In this document: piece after piece, positions 1 through 8,231 of the stretch
Position numbering within the stretch: the stretch's first letter is position 1
How the letters are laid out: the number at the start of each line of letters is the position of its first letter
NCBI GenBank assembly: GCA_026394605.1
Contig: JAPKXY010000051.1
Coordinates: 1 to 64,000 of the forward strand
DNA length: 64,000 nucleotides
Source: Methanoregula sp.
GTDB taxonomy: Archaea; Halobacteriota; Methanomicrobia; Methanomicrobiales; Methanospirillaceae
Direction: 5' to 3'
The notes under the pieces: model-generated
What the model saw: the letters and a program-made list of their open reading frames with translations, nothing else
Told to the model about the DNA's origin: nothing
Database searches by the model: none
Program-made: the position numbers and the translations under genes

Positions 1-2
1 TT

Positions 3-50
3 GAATATCGCATCATGGGGGTGTCTCCAGTAACTGAAGGTTGGGGATGA
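3..50 (+). CDS. Possible 3' tail of a gene entering from the left edge
   Basis: Frame 3 is open from the window edge and ends at TGA 48-50, giving a 15-residue tail. Nothing in it identifies a family. Frame 1 closes at TAA 31-33, so it is also possible that no gene enters here. The call rests only on the open frame and is weak. Confidence 0.2.
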   Translation, partial: EYRIMGVSPVTEGWG

Positions 51-70
51 CTTGAAAAAAAGCGTGTATT

Positions 71-244
71 AAAGTCAGAATGACTTTCATCCACGTTTGA
101 TGAAAATGCTTTTTTGCATTTTCATTCCAAATTGTCAAAAAGGACAATTTTTGAGTTTGCCACAGTGGCGGGGGTGGAGAGAATCGAAGATTTTTTTAAA
201 ATCTTCTCCAGTTTGCTCTTCCTTTCGGAACAGCAAATACCCCC
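71..244. other. Array of perfect hairpins, candidate structured RNA or multi-hairpin spacer
   Basis: This gene-free stretch holds consecutive inverted repeats. They are AAAGTCA/TGACTTT (71-77/81-87), a 9-bp stem (101-109/116-124), an 8-bp stem (129-136/143-150), GCCA/TGGC (159-162/166-169), a 9-bp stem (186-194/198-206) and a 6+4-bp stem (212-217, 219-222/227-230, 232-237). GGGGGT (170-175) can pair with ACCCCC (239-244), which would enclose the last two hairpins as a three-way junction. The strand and function are unknown. It could be an ncRNA, stacked terminators or a repeat remnant. Confidence 0.5.
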
Positions 245-309
245 AATAACGTCATATGATATTTTATTAAGCATTTCTAAAGAGCCAAAAAAAAAGTACA
301 GGTAATTTT

Positions 310-1233
310 CTATTTGGGTGATCGCGGGGGTTGCAGCAACTGCAGTTCCCGCACAATTTCACGGTGAAAAACAAGGAGCATGTCAGATATGATGCCGAAC
401 ATAAAAATCTCAATTCCGACGACGATGAGCAGCACGGTGAGAATCGTGAGCGGGATGTGATCAATATTGCGGAACCATTCAAGGACCACATAGACACCCA
501 CGAGCATCCCGAGCAGGCTCGTTAATAAACCCATCATGCCGAAATAAAACATCGGATTATTCACCCGTGCAAGACGGTAGATGGTGCTTACTATCTTGAC
601 CCCGTCATGGAACGGTGATAGTTTTGTCCCGGATCCGGGCCGGCATAGATACTTGATGGGAACGACCATGATCCGCTGCCCGTTACGCACCGCTTCGACT
701 GAGATCTCCGTCTCAATCTCAAAACCATGCTCTTTTAAGTGCATCTGCTGGATGGCCAGCCTGGTGAACGCGCGGTAGCCTGAGAGAATGTCGTGCAGAT
801 CACGGCTGTGCGCGATCTTGAACAGGAGGTTTAGCATATGGTTGCCGAACAGGTTAATCCTCGAGAACGACCCCGCCTCCGCATTGATGAGCCGATCCCC
901 GATCACCTGGTCAAATCCTAAAAAGAGCGGCGTCAACATCTTCTCCGCATCCTTTGCCGAGTACGTGCCGTCACCGTCCAGCATCAGGATATAAGGTTGT
1001 TCGATGTGCTCGAACGCCTCGATGATCGCGTTCCCCTTCCCTGTCCCTGACTGGGTGCGGACGGTTGCACCAGCTTCACGGGCGTTTTTAACCGTGCTAT
1101 CCGTGCTCTTTCCGTCCATCACAAGGATGTTGTTGTACCCCAGCGCTTTGAATTCCCGCACGATACTGCCGATGGTTGGCCCCTCGTTGAGGGTTGGAAT
1201 CAGGATACAGACCTCATCTTTGGAAAATTTCAT
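310..1233 (-). CDS. Membrane-anchored family 2 glycosyltransferase (dolichol-phosphate sugar transferase / AglJ-like)
   Basis: The protein has 307 aa. It opens with a GT-A Rossmann segment (IPTLNEG at about residues 12-18) and carries the DXD-type nucleotide-sugar site DGDGT at 86-90, followed by the SGYRAF segment typical of dolichol-phosphate mannose/glucose synthases. Two hydrophobic segments near 228-253 and 262-288 anchor the C-terminus. Such enzymes load a sugar onto a dolichol carrier at the inner face of the membrane, often as the first step of archaeal N-glycosylation of surface proteins. AglJ is the closest type I recognise, but the exact sugar cannot be read from sequence. It is divergent from the DUF99 gene with only 38 bp between them. 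Confidence 0.85.
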   Translation of the reverse strand: MKFSKDEVCILIPTLNEGPTIGSIVREFKALGYNNILVMDGKSTDSTVKNAREAGATVRTQSGTGKGNAIIEAFEHIEQPYILMLDGDGTYSAKDAEKMLTPLFLGFDQVIGDRLINAEAGSFSRINLFGNHMLNLLFKIAHSRDLHDILSGYRAFTRLAIQQMHLKEHGFEIETEISVEAVRNGQRIMVVPIKYLCRPGSGTKLSPFHDGVKIVSTIYRLARVNNPMFYFGMMGLLTSLLGMLVGVYVVLEWFRNIDHIPLTILTVLLIVVGIEIFMFGIISDMLLVFHREIVRELQLLQPPRSPK

Positions 1234-1241
1234 CAGTATAG

Positions 1242-1250
1242 TATTTTTAA
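1242..1250 (+). promoter_or_regulatory. Putative TATA box for the DUF99 gene
   Basis: An AT-rich box (TATTTTTAA) is centred about 26 bp before the ATG at 1272, so transcription should begin at or within a few bases of the start codon. No Shine-Dalgarno sequence is visible, which fits a leaderless mRNA. Confidence 0.4.
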
Positions 1251-1271
1251 TCGTTTGTCATAAGTGCTTCT

Positions 1272-1853
1272 ATGCACATCCCGAAAAAAGGGCTGCGTGC
1301 ACTCGGCATTGCCGAGAGTTTTGCAGGCAGAGAGCGTTCGACCCTGGCCGGTGTGGTGATGAGAAAGGATCTCTGCATCGATGGTTTTGCGTTCGGGACA
1401 GTAACGGTTGGCGGGATGGACGCTACGGACACTGTAATTACGATGGTGCAGGAGTTGGAGCGGCGTGATATCAATGTGATTATGCTCTCCGGTTGCGTCA
1501 TTGCATGGTTCAATATCATCGACCCTGTTGCGATTTGCCATGCAACCGGTATTCCGGTCATCGGCGTCACCTATGAGGCATCCGACGGTCTTTTTGAAGA
1601 TATCAAGTACCATTTTCCCAAAGACAGCAATCGTCTCGATGCGTATACGCGACTTGGAGAGCGGACGCCGGTTCTCCTGCATACAGGACAGACACTCTTC
1701 CTCCGCAGCTGGGGGATTGATATTTCCGATGCATCACGTCTCTGCGATGACTTCACACGTGAAGGGAAGATTCCAGAACCTTTGCGAGTTGCTCGTATCT
1801 GTGCACGCAGTATATTGCAAAAGTCCCATAGACATGGTATGATTCCGGATTGA
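1272..1853 (+). CDS. DUF99 (UPF0215) family protein
   Basis: The protein has 193 aa, the full length for the archaeal DUF99 family. Conserved features are LRALGIAESF near the N-terminus, a GMDATD segment and the central MLSGCVIAWFNIID stretch. The family is related in fold to endonuclease V, but its biochemical role is not established. The ATG at 1272 is chosen because the frame upstream is constrained by the divergent glycosyltransferase and a TATA-like box lies about 26 bp upstream. No operon partner is apparent; rubredoxin follows after 90 bp. Confidence 0.85.
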   Translation: MHIPKKGLRALGIAESFAGRERSTLAGVVMRKDLCIDGFAFGTVTVGGMDATDTVITMVQELERRDINVIMLSGCVIAWFNIIDPVAICHATGIPVIGVTYEASDGLFEDIKYHFPKDSNRLDAYTRLGERTPVLLHTGQTLFLRSWGIDISDASRLCDDFTREGKIPEPLRVARICARSILQKSHRHGMIPD

Positions 1854-1943
1854 TTGGTATATGTCATGAAAGATCCTTTCATATCTGAATATAAGCAAAA
1901 TTTTCTTAATACAGCAACGGAAAAAATGAGGAGTTGATTGTAA

Positions 1944-2135
1944 TTGTCACATGGTACCAATCTTGCACGATGGGTCTGTCTTGAATGTCATTATTTTTAT
2001 GATCCGTCAAAGGGTGATCCCAAGGGGGGCATTTCGCCCGGTGTTGCATTCGAGGATCTGCCGGATACCTGGCGTTGTCCGGAGTGCAACATCTTGAAGG
2101 TGAAGAAGGGCGTATTCAAGCGGCTCGATGAGTGA
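1944..2135 (+). CDS. Rubredoxin
   Basis: This 63-aa protein has two CxxC-type iron ligand pairs: CLEC at residues 13-16 and CPEC near 46-49. Between them lies the rubredoxin segment with Y, DP, G, PGV and FEDLPDTW. It binds a single Fe(Cys)4 centre and carries one electron, often to superoxide or oxygen detoxification enzymes in strict anaerobes. The start is TTG: GAGGAG lies about 10 bases upstream, a stop closes the frame just before it, and the nearby ATG at 1951 is out of frame. It appears monocistronic. Confidence 0.93.
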   Translation: MSHGTNLARWVCLECHYFYDPSKGDPKGGISPGVAFEDLPDTWRCPECNILKVKKGVFKRLDE

Positions 2136-2585
2136 GCGGCTCTATTAATTGTTGGCGATTAGGTAACATCCACCACTAACCAATGGAAAGGATGATGTGT
2201 TGCATCTTGAAAAATTCTCTGAACATGAGATATTTTAGTAAGAAAATGATCCCATTTCCCTTGGTAATTTTATCGAATGCGCAGACAGATTGTTCCTGCT
2301 CTATCGTATTTGGGGGCTTGCCCCCGCCGCTGTGGCAGCTCGAAAATGCCGCAGTATTTTCTCGAGCCTGCCATGCCTTTGGCGATGGCAGCATCCCCCA
2401 CATTGCGATAGGTCGGGATAACGATACACTAAAATTGGTAATATTTTACTAATACCGGGTATACCTTTTTGACCTGCTTTCTAGGCATTGTATTGTAATT
2501 ACTTTTCCTGTCGTAATCTGGTTATAAGTTCGGTTGTTATATTGGTATCATACCCTTTGTTAATGGCACTACTACCTGTGCATGA
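2136..2585. other. 450-bp gene-free spacer with a hairpin cluster
   Basis: I see no convincing gene here. The middle (2312-2390) holds several adjacent hairpins: GGGGG/CCCCC around a CTTG loop (2312-2325), GCTG/CAGC (2329-2339), an interrupted 10-bp stem (2338-2367), and TGCCAT-GCC/GGC-G-ATGGCA (2369-2390). Short ORFs on both strands run across these stems and look like composition artefacts. The block may be a structured RNA or the remnant of a small repeat element. Confidence 0.4.
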
Positions 2586-3104
2586 CTACATCCGGTACAC
2601 ATGCCGTGAGATAACCCGACTCGTGCTTTTATCGATGATATCGACCTGCACCGAATCACCGGAATGAAACGTTCCGTCGGTAAAATCAATCGCAGTCATT
2701 TCACCGGGCGTCCACATTGAACCGCTGCATCCGCTGCCTCCCATCCACTGGACCCCAGCATGGGATGTACTGATAAAATCATGTCCGTTCATCGTAGCGA
2801 TGTATGCGTTTACCGGTTGTCCATTTCTGTAAAATTTCGCTTTCAGGTTGTTATTCTGGTAATTAAGAGTGCCGGTATGGATGAGCATAACACGGCTGTC
2901 GTAATTAAGATGTCCGGTGATTTCATCAACGTTATCGATACGGGTAATTGTAAAAATTGCCGGCACCATCCCGATAGTATATTCAAGAGATGGCATCTGG
3001 AACAGAAGGATGACGAGCAGTGCGAGCAGAATCGTGACTGCCACCATGAGGATTATCGCAATTGACTGGGAACTGGCATCAGGGTTGTTTTCGATCGCTG
3101 ACAA
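2586..3104 (-). CDS. Archaeal type IV pilin-like protein (DUF1628)
   Basis: The protein has 172 aa. Residues 11-36 form the hydrophobic helix typical of archaeal pilin N-terminal domains (QSIAIILMVAVTILLALLV), preceded by a short polar leader ending in serines. The remainder is a beta-rich extracellular domain. Such proteins are processed by a prepilin peptidase and assemble into surface pili or related complexes. The only available start is TTG at 3104, because an in-frame TAG lies just upstream. A TATA-like box centred near 3131 predicts transcription starting about at this codon. No pilus assembly genes are nearby. Confidence 0.75.
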   Translation of the reverse strand: MSAIENNPDASSQSIAIILMVAVTILLALLVILLFQMPSLEYTIGMVPAIFTITRIDNVDEITGHLNYDSRVMLIHTGTLNYQNNNLKAKFYRNGQPVNAYIATMNGHDFISTSHAGVQWMGGSGCSGSMWTPGEMTAIDFTDGTFHSGDSVQVDIIDKSTSRVISRHVYRM

Positions 3105-3127
3105 ATAGAAAGACTATCCCCTACTCT

Positions 3128-3135
3128 TTTATAAG
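3128..3135 (-). promoter_or_regulatory. Putative TATA box for the pilin-like gene
   Basis: On the minus strand TTATAAAA lies about 26 bp upstream of the TTG start at 3104. The geometry predicts a leaderless or near-leaderless transcript. Confidence 0.45.
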
Positions 3136-3302
3136 TCTATTCAAATTTACTCTGATATTTTCTATCCAACCGCACACAGGGGAAGGAGAGGAAGGCTGTT
3201 CTGTAGTACATCGGAAAAAATACCAGCAATCGAGAAATATATCAACATAAATATCTGCTCTTCCAAGCATCTGATACTGCAATACTCCCCACAAGGTGTC
3301 AA

Positions 3303-4268
3303 ATGGTACCCCTCTCCGAAGGATCCAGGTGTGAAGGGACGAACAGCCCTGCTCTCGATATATTTACCCAGGCACGAGCACTTGGGAGGCAGGGGCAGCA
3401 TGAAGAAGCCCTGGCTTTGTTTTCTCAGGCGCTTGCCCTTGAACCGGCGCTTGCCCTTGCCTGGGTGGGGAAGGGATTTGCGCTTGGAAAACTGGGAAGA
3501 TATGAAGAGGAGATTGAGTGTTGCGACAAAGCCATTGAGATTGACTCATCATGTGTTGATGCCTGGAATGCCAGGGCGTTTGCCCTTGGTATGCTGGGAA
3601 GGCTGGAGGAAAAGGTGGCATGTTGTGAAGAGGCAATAGTTCTTGATCCCCAGAATGCCTCGGCATGGAACAACAAGGGTATTGCACTCGGGATGCTGGG
3701 GAAGTATGAGGAGGAGATCAGGTGCTGCGAACGGGCACTTTCCCTGCGCCCCCGTTATCTCTCAGCATGGGTGAATAAAGGGTATGCGCTGGGGAGGCGG
3801 AAACAGTATAACGATGAGATTGCCTGCTATAACCGTGCATTGAAAATATATCCTTATTATATATCTGCACTTTTCAACAAAGCGGTGGCACTTGCCAACC
3901 TGAAACATCATACAGAGGCACTGGATGTATTCGACCGTGTGCTCGGGATCGATCCCCACCATCCAAAGGCACTCTACCGGAAGGGATTCGCACTCGCAAA
4001 ACTCGGAAGATATGAGGAGGCGATCGAGTATCTTGAAAAAGCCCTCTCGATCGATCCCGTGATTGCAGACGCATGGGTGGTATTGAGTAACTCCTGCTTT
4101 ATGCTGGGCAGACTTGACGAATCGGCGCGGGCATTTGACCAGGCATATTATATTGATGCTCAGGAAGTCGGGTCAGGGATCGTGAAGGGTATGTTGCTTT
4201 TAAAATCGGGAAGATTCGATGATGCACTGAGAAGCTTCTCCGAAGTGCTCGGTATCATGTTGAGGTAA
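3303..4268 (+). CDS. Soluble tetratricopeptide-repeat (TPR) protein
   Basis: The protein has 321 aa and consists almost entirely of 34-residue TPR units starting near residue 15, with the canonical AW-NKG, LG-YEEAI and AL-LDP positions. I see about nine units, the later ones less regular. There is no signal peptide or membrane segment, so it is probably a cytoplasmic protein-protein interaction scaffold. AGGTG lies a few bases before the ATG, and a TATA-like box near 3245-3253 fits a 28-base leader. The repeat style matches the giant TPR protein 29 kb downstream. Its partner is unknown. Confidence 0.85.
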   Translation: MVPLSEGSRCEGTNSPALDIFTQARALGRQGQHEEALALFSQALALEPALALAWVGKGFALGKLGRYEEEIECCDKAIEIDSSCVDAWNARAFALGMLGRLEEKVACCEEAIVLDPQNASAWNNKGIALGMLGKYEEEIRCCERALSLRPRYLSAWVNKGYALGRRKQYNDEIACYNRALKIYPYYISALFNKAVALANLKHHTEALDVFDRVLGIDPHHPKALYRKGFALAKLGRYEEAIEYLEKALSIDPVIADAWVVLSNSCFMLGRLDESARAFDQAYYIDAQEVGSGIVKGMLLLKSGRFDDALRSFSEVLGIMLR

Positions 4269-4315
4269 GTAAGCGAAATATCCCGGTATTTAGTTTCTCG
4301 CATCCTGACGTCGGC

Positions 4316-4325
4316 GTATATTTAT
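4316..4325 (+). promoter_or_regulatory. Putative TATA box for the AIR-synthase-related gene
   Basis: GTATATTTAT is centred about 28 bp before the ATG at 4349. No Shine-Dalgarno sequence lies between, so this mRNA is predicted to be leaderless or nearly so. Confidence 0.5.
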
Positions 4326-4348
4326 GATTCTTACACCAACAAAGCTGT

Positions 4349-5680
4349 ATGGATGCTGAAGAGTATGTCCGCCGCCGTCTTGAAAGGGGTAGTTCCGATC
4401 CCTCGATAGAAAAATCACTGTCAGAGCATATCATTGCCATCAAACAGGCAGACACTGCACATGCATCTGAGTTTGCACGTGCAGTTATCGAGGAGGTGAA
4501 AAATACTAGGAACCTCACGGGTGATTTTTTTTCATTCGAACCTGCCGGGGTGCATATGGGGGAGTTGGGGGTCGGGTCGCGCGGGAATGGAGATTTTTTT
4601 GCCCACCGCCAGATCGCCCGTATTATCGGTAAGACTCAAGCATCAGTCGGTGTCGATGAGATGGACGATGCAGGTGCAGTCAGCGCCAACGGGAAGTATA
4701 TCGTCTGCACGGTGGACGGCATGCATTCCCGTCTCTCTGATTATCCCTTCCTTGCGGGGTTCCATGTCACGCGTGCGACGCTGCGGGATGTATATGTGAT
4801 GGGCGCGCACCCCCTCATGCTCTTTTCCGATATCCATGTAGCGGATGATGGCGATGTGGCAAAGATCTTCGATTATACGGCTGGCATCGCGACGGTCGGT
4901 GAGGTGATGGGCGTGCCGCTAGTCACCGGATCCACGCTCCGGATTGGGGGGGATATGGTGCTCGGCAGCCGGATGACCGGCTGTGTTGGTGCAGTGGGTA
5001 TTGCCGAACACCTGACCGCACGCAAAGCAATGCAGCCGGGTGATGTCCTGTTAATGACCGAAGGTGCGGGGGGCGGCACCATTGCAACCGCGGCAATCTA
5101 TTCTGGTTTTCCTAATGTTGTGGAATGCACCATCAATCTCCATTTCCTTGTTGCCTGCGAAACGCTGTTGAAGAGCACGGTATTCCCAAACATTCATGCA
5201 ATGACTGATGTGACCAACGGCGGGTTGCGCGGGGATGCCTTCGAGATGGCGGAGACCGCCGGTTGTCGGATCATCATCGATGAAGAAGCCACCCGCGGGC
5301 TTGTGGAACCATCAGTGCAGGAGATGCTGGAAGAGCTTCATATCGATTATCTCGGTGTTTCGCTTGATGCCCTTCTCATTGCTGCCCCGCCGGATTCAGC
5401 TCAAGAGATCTGTCGTGTTGTGGAATCAACCGGTGTTGCGATACGAAAGATTGGATATGTGGAAAAGGGAGCCCGTGAATCGATCCTGCTGGTTGATGGG
5501 AAAGAGTGCGATTTTACCCCCCGGTTCAGGGAATCGGCATATACTCCGGTGAAAAAGGTTGTTGATACCCGGGTGCGCGATTTCGAAGAGATGAAAAAAG
5601 GGGTGATACATGCATCGGATGCAGCGATCGAAAAAAAACAGAGAGTGCTTTCACGGTTACAGCGTTATATGAAAAAATAA
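4349..5680 (+). CDS. AIR synthase (PurM/HypE/SelD)-superfamily protein
   Basis: The 443-aa protein carries the PurM-like two-domain fold signature. It has a Gly-rich ATP segment (GELGVGSRGNGDFF near residues 70-83), a conserved DDAGAV motif, a DVYVMGAHP segment and a second domain with TDVTNGGLRGDAFE. The superfamily includes HypE, SelD and ThiL, which use ATP to activate a carboxyl, carbamoyl or selenide group. The 440-residue length with an N-terminal helical extension and a basic C-terminal coil matches an archaeal AIR-synthase-related group found in methanogens. Its substrate is unknown. It stands alone, with a TATA box upstream and a hairpin/T-run terminator downstream. Confidence 0.8.
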   Translation: MDAEEYVRRRLERGSSDPSIEKSLSEHIIAIKQADTAHASEFARAVIEEVKNTRNLTGDFFSFEPAGVHMGELGVGSRGNGDFFAHRQIARIIGKTQASVGVDEMDDAGAVSANGKYIVCTVDGMHSRLSDYPFLAGFHVTRATLRDVYVMGAHPLMLFSDIHVADDGDVAKIFDYTAGIATVGEVMGVPLVTGSTLRIGGDMVLGSRMTGCVGAVGIAEHLTARKAMQPGDVLLMTEGAGGGTIATAAIYSGFPNVVECTINLHFLVACETLLKSTVFPNIHAMTDVTNGGLRGDAFEMAETAGCRIIIDEEATRGLVEPSVQEMLEELHIDYLGVSLDALLIAAPPDSAQEICRVVESTGVAIRKIGYVEKGARESILLVDGKECDFTPRFRESAYTPVKKVVDTRVRDFEEMKKGVIHASDAAIEKKQRVLSRLQRYMKK

Positions 5681-5721
5681 TCGGGAATGAATTCCCCGTA
5701 TGATTTTGTTGCACTTTTTTT
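5681..5721 (+). terminator. Hairpin plus T-run terminator after the AIR-synthase-related gene
   Basis: An imperfect inverted repeat CGGGAA/TTCCCCG lies directly after the stop codon, followed by a T-rich tract that ends in a seven- to eight-T run at about 5714-5721. It also lies downstream of the convergent methyltransferase gene. Confidence 0.5.
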
Positions 5722-5783
5722 ATCCGGCATAAAAAAATCTTCCAGTTATCAGGAATGAGAATAGGGGAATCTCCGGATCCCGC

Positions 5784-6515
5784 TCAGTATTCCGGTTTTG
5801 TGCCGTTCACGCAGATGTTGTACGCGAGCTGCGGCAGCCGCTTTTCGATAAAAGGCTCTACCCACCGTGCGAGATGAAAAAGCGGGTCGATCAGGTCAAT
5901 GTGGGCAAACGAACACCACTTCACAAAAATATTGTTAAACCCTGCGGTTGCGAACATCTCATTCATCTCATTTTCGTTATAGTAATGCTCCCCAAAGTCC
6001 CGGACAACGACATGGTTCACCTGTATCATCTCGCCAATCTGGTAGATGGCCGGGATGCCGCGGGTGAGCAGTTTCTTGCCGAGCGTGCAGAGTGCAATGG
6101 TTCCACCTGGCTTCAGGACACGGTACGCCTCATTGAGCATGCCCTGGGGCTCTCGCATGTAGCTGAAGGCGAGCAGACTGGTGACGGCATCGAACGAAGC
6201 GTCACGGAACGGGATAGTCTCCCCCGTCCCCACAACAAATTCACTGTCCACACAACGCCTGCGAGCCTGGCTTATCATGCCCCGGCTGATGTCAAGACCA
6301 GTTGCGGATCTTGCTCCTATTATGTATTTTTCAACAAAAAGACCTGTGCCACAACCGATATCAAGAAGATGTCCTCCTTTTGGCAGCATCTTTATCAGGT
6401 GACTGCTCAGATGGGTGTGATAACACCTGCCGCGTGAATGGTCGTAGTGGTGATCGTATTTATCCGCCACTTCGTCATAGTGCTTCCGGATTTTCTGTTG
6501 CTTGATATTTGTCAC
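5784..6515 (-). CDS. Class I SAM-dependent methyltransferase (UbiE/Methyltransf_11-like)
   Basis: The 243-aa protein contains SAM motif I LLDIGCGTGLF at about 50-60, the acidic TGLDIS motif II and the LKPGG motif IV, as in UbiE-like methyltransferases. Its substrate cannot be inferred. It starts with GTG at 6515, which overlaps the TGA of the upstream RFC-like gene (GTGA), so the two are translationally coupled. It is the last gene of the long minus-strand block. The C-terminal third, rich in aromatics and His, is less typical and probably binds the substrate. Confidence 0.8.
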   Translation of the reverse strand: MTNIKQQKIRKHYDEVADKYDHHYDHSRGRCYHTHLSSHLIKMLPKGGHLLDIGCGTGLFVEKYIIGARSATGLDISRGMISQARRRCVDSEFVVGTGETIPFRDASFDAVTSLLAFSYMREPQGMLNEAYRVLKPGGTIALCTLGKKLLTRGIPAIYQIGEMIQVNHVVVRDFGEHYYNENEMNEMFATAGFNNIFVKWCSFAHIDLIDPLFHLARWVEPFIEKRLPQLAYNICVNGTKPEY

Positions 6516-7513
6516 GTGAATACGTCCCTGATCTCCGCAATAAATGATTCTATCTGAACAAACTCGTTGTTGCAGTGACCGATCCGGATATCTGCATCAG
6601 CAAGCTCGATAACAAATTTCGGGTGATTGTATTCACGGCGGGCAGTAATGCGCATCTCAGAAAGAACCTCACGCGCCGAAAGCCCATACTCGATCATGAG
6701 CGACTCGAGCTTGTTTGCAGCTGTACGGATATCTCCCCCCCTTACTGCAACAAGTGCGGCAGCCGTTATGTTTCCCGTTTCCGACTGTGCCATCGCCGCG
6801 AGGTTCCCTTTCTTTCCTGACCTCATCTCGAGCTGGAGGAGCATGATGGCGCGGCGCAGATCTCCTCTCGATGCCTGAACAATAAGTTCAAGATGGTCCC
6901 TGTCACACGGGTGCATACCATACCCTCTGGATTCATTATCCCTGATCGCAGTAAGATGCTGCTGCATGACACCGCTTTCGATTGGCACAAAGAAGAGAGG
7001 GAGACATCGGGAAGATATGGCGGGGATTATAGCACTGGGGGTGGTCGTGGAAAGAATAAAACGACATGTGCTGCTTGTCCGCTCCATAATCCTCCGCAAC
7101 GCCTGCTGGGCTTCACGCGAGAGTGTGTGGGCATCCTCAAAAACCATCAGCTTGAATTCCGCGTCGAGGGGGCGCATAGCGGAGTAAGACTTGATGATGT
7201 ATTTGAAATTGGTCAGCAGGCTTGCCTGCTTCTGGTACAGGTGAGCGTATCGTTCATCCTGTTCAAGGTAGGTTTTACCCTGTAAAAAGAGATCAGCGGT
7301 CTGGAATATTGATGTATTCATCTGCCAGTTCTCACCATAGAGATGTTTTGCGAGGCATTCGATGGCAGACGTTTTTCCGGTACCGTGTTGTCCGGTCAGC
7401 ATGAGGTGAGGTACGGAACCGGTTTGTGCAAACAGGGTAAGGTGACTGATCACCTGCTCCTGCCCGATAATATCTTCCAGTGTCTGGGGACGATACTTTT
7501 CAGTCCAGAGCAT
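6512..7513 (-). CDS. Divergent second replication factor C small-subunit-like clamp loader ATPase
   Basis: This 333-aa AAA+ protein resembles RFC small subunits: WTEKYRP at the start, Walker A GQHGTGKT (41-48), an SRC arginine-finger motif (168-170) and the C-terminal collar helices. Two things differ from the canonical RFC encoded at 15916-16884. Walker B reads FEDAH (125-129) instead of LDEAD. The SRC-facing region before it has an insertion of about 20 residues in place of the NASDERG motif. Methanosarcina has a three-subunit RFC with two small-subunit types, and this could be the second type. Weak or altered ATP hydrolysis is an inference. It overlaps the phosphopantothenate synthetase gene by 14 bp. 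Confidence 0.8.
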   Translation of the reverse strand: MLWTEKYRPQTLEDIIGQEQVISHLTLFAQTGSVPHLMLTGQHGTGKTSAIECLAKHLYGENWQMNTSIFQTADLFLQGKTYLEQDERYAHLYQKQASLLTNFKYIIKSYSAMRPLDAEFKLMVFEDAHTLSREAQQALRRIMERTSSTCRFILSTTTPSAIIPAISSRCLPLFFVPIESGVMQQHLTAIRDNESRGYGMHPCDRDHLELIVQASRGDLRRAIMLLQLEMRSGKKGNLAAMAQSETGNITAAALVAVRGGDIRTAANKLESLMIEYGLSAREVLSEMRITARREYNHPKFVIELADADIRIGHCNNEFVQIESFIAEIRDVFT

Positions 7514-8231
7514 GGGAGAGCCTCATCGTCATCTCACGTATTGCCTCTGTCAAAAGATAATGATTATCGAGTGACGTGATGAGATGGTCACGTTCGCTTT
7601 GGGTAAGTTCAGTACAGGCTCTGGTTATTTGCGGCAGGGCACGGGTCAGTTCATCGACAATCGTCAGGTTCGCGGTGCGTGCGGTGCGGGAAAGCGGGTT
7701 GAGATCGATTGCTATCACGGTCTTGCCCATTTCGGCCAGAGCCCCGCACCGGTCACCATCCTCAAGCGGTACGAGCACAACATCAGCGGAGTACATACCA
7801 TCCCGCCGGCACCATGCACGGTCGTGCGGGAGGGGCAGGAGTTGTTCATATGTGCCGGAAAAGACTTGTGAACCTGCGTTCCGTAGCAGGTCTTCAATCG
7901 CCAGTACCCGCGAAGGGGTCCAATGGAACAGGTTCACTTCAACCTTCGCCCCGCATGCTTTCTGGAGAGCGGCAATCTGGGGAGCGGCGAGAGCTGCAGT
8001 ATTGCCATTGACCGAGATCACGGGTTGGCGGGCGGATAACAGAAGGGCTGCCGATGTGCGTTCTGCTAAAAGAGCGCTATCCATTGTCCGCTCCCCGATC
8101 AGGTAATCAAATGCCTCACCCCGTCCGTGCGCGGTGAGACCTTCGAGGGAGACGATGCCGTTCTTTGCACAATGGGCAAGATGCTCGCGTTTCATGAGGG
8201 ATCGGTACCGCGGGTGTGAAGGCGGGATCAT
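7500..8231 (-). CDS. 4-phosphopantoate--beta-alanine ligase (archaeal phosphopantothenate synthetase)
   Basis: The 243-aa protein matches the archaeal phosphopantothenate synthetase family (formerly DUF137): PPSHPRYRSLMKREHL at the N-terminus, a SVNGNTAALA segment and the DLNPLSRTA stretch near the C-terminal third. It joins 4-phosphopantoate to beta-alanine using ATP, replacing bacterial PanC in archaeal CoA synthesis. Its ATG overlaps the stop of the upstream pantoate kinase gene (ATGA at 8231-8228), so the two consecutive pathway enzymes are coupled. Confidence 0.92.
   Translation of the reverse strand: MIPPSHPRYRSLMKREHLAHCAKNGIVSLEGLTAHGRGEAFDYLIGERTMDSALLAERTSAALLLSARQPVISVNGNTAALAAPQIAALQKACGAKVEVNLFHWTPSRVLAIEDLLRNAGSQVFSGTYEQLLPLPHDRAWCRRDGMYSADVVLVPLEDGDRCGALAEMGKTVIAIDLNPLSRTARTANLTIVDELTRALPQITRACTELTQSERDHLITSLDNHYLLTEAIREMTMRLSHALD

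Noticed and set aside
114-305. Short plus-strand ORF of 63 residues at the left edge
   Set aside because: It runs through several perfect hairpins, has no start signal and looks like a translated stem-loop array, not a protein.
2183-2452. Overlapping small ORFs on both strands in the 2.1-2.6 kb spacer
   Set aside because: They cover hairpin stems, have no good start context and encode no recognisable protein.
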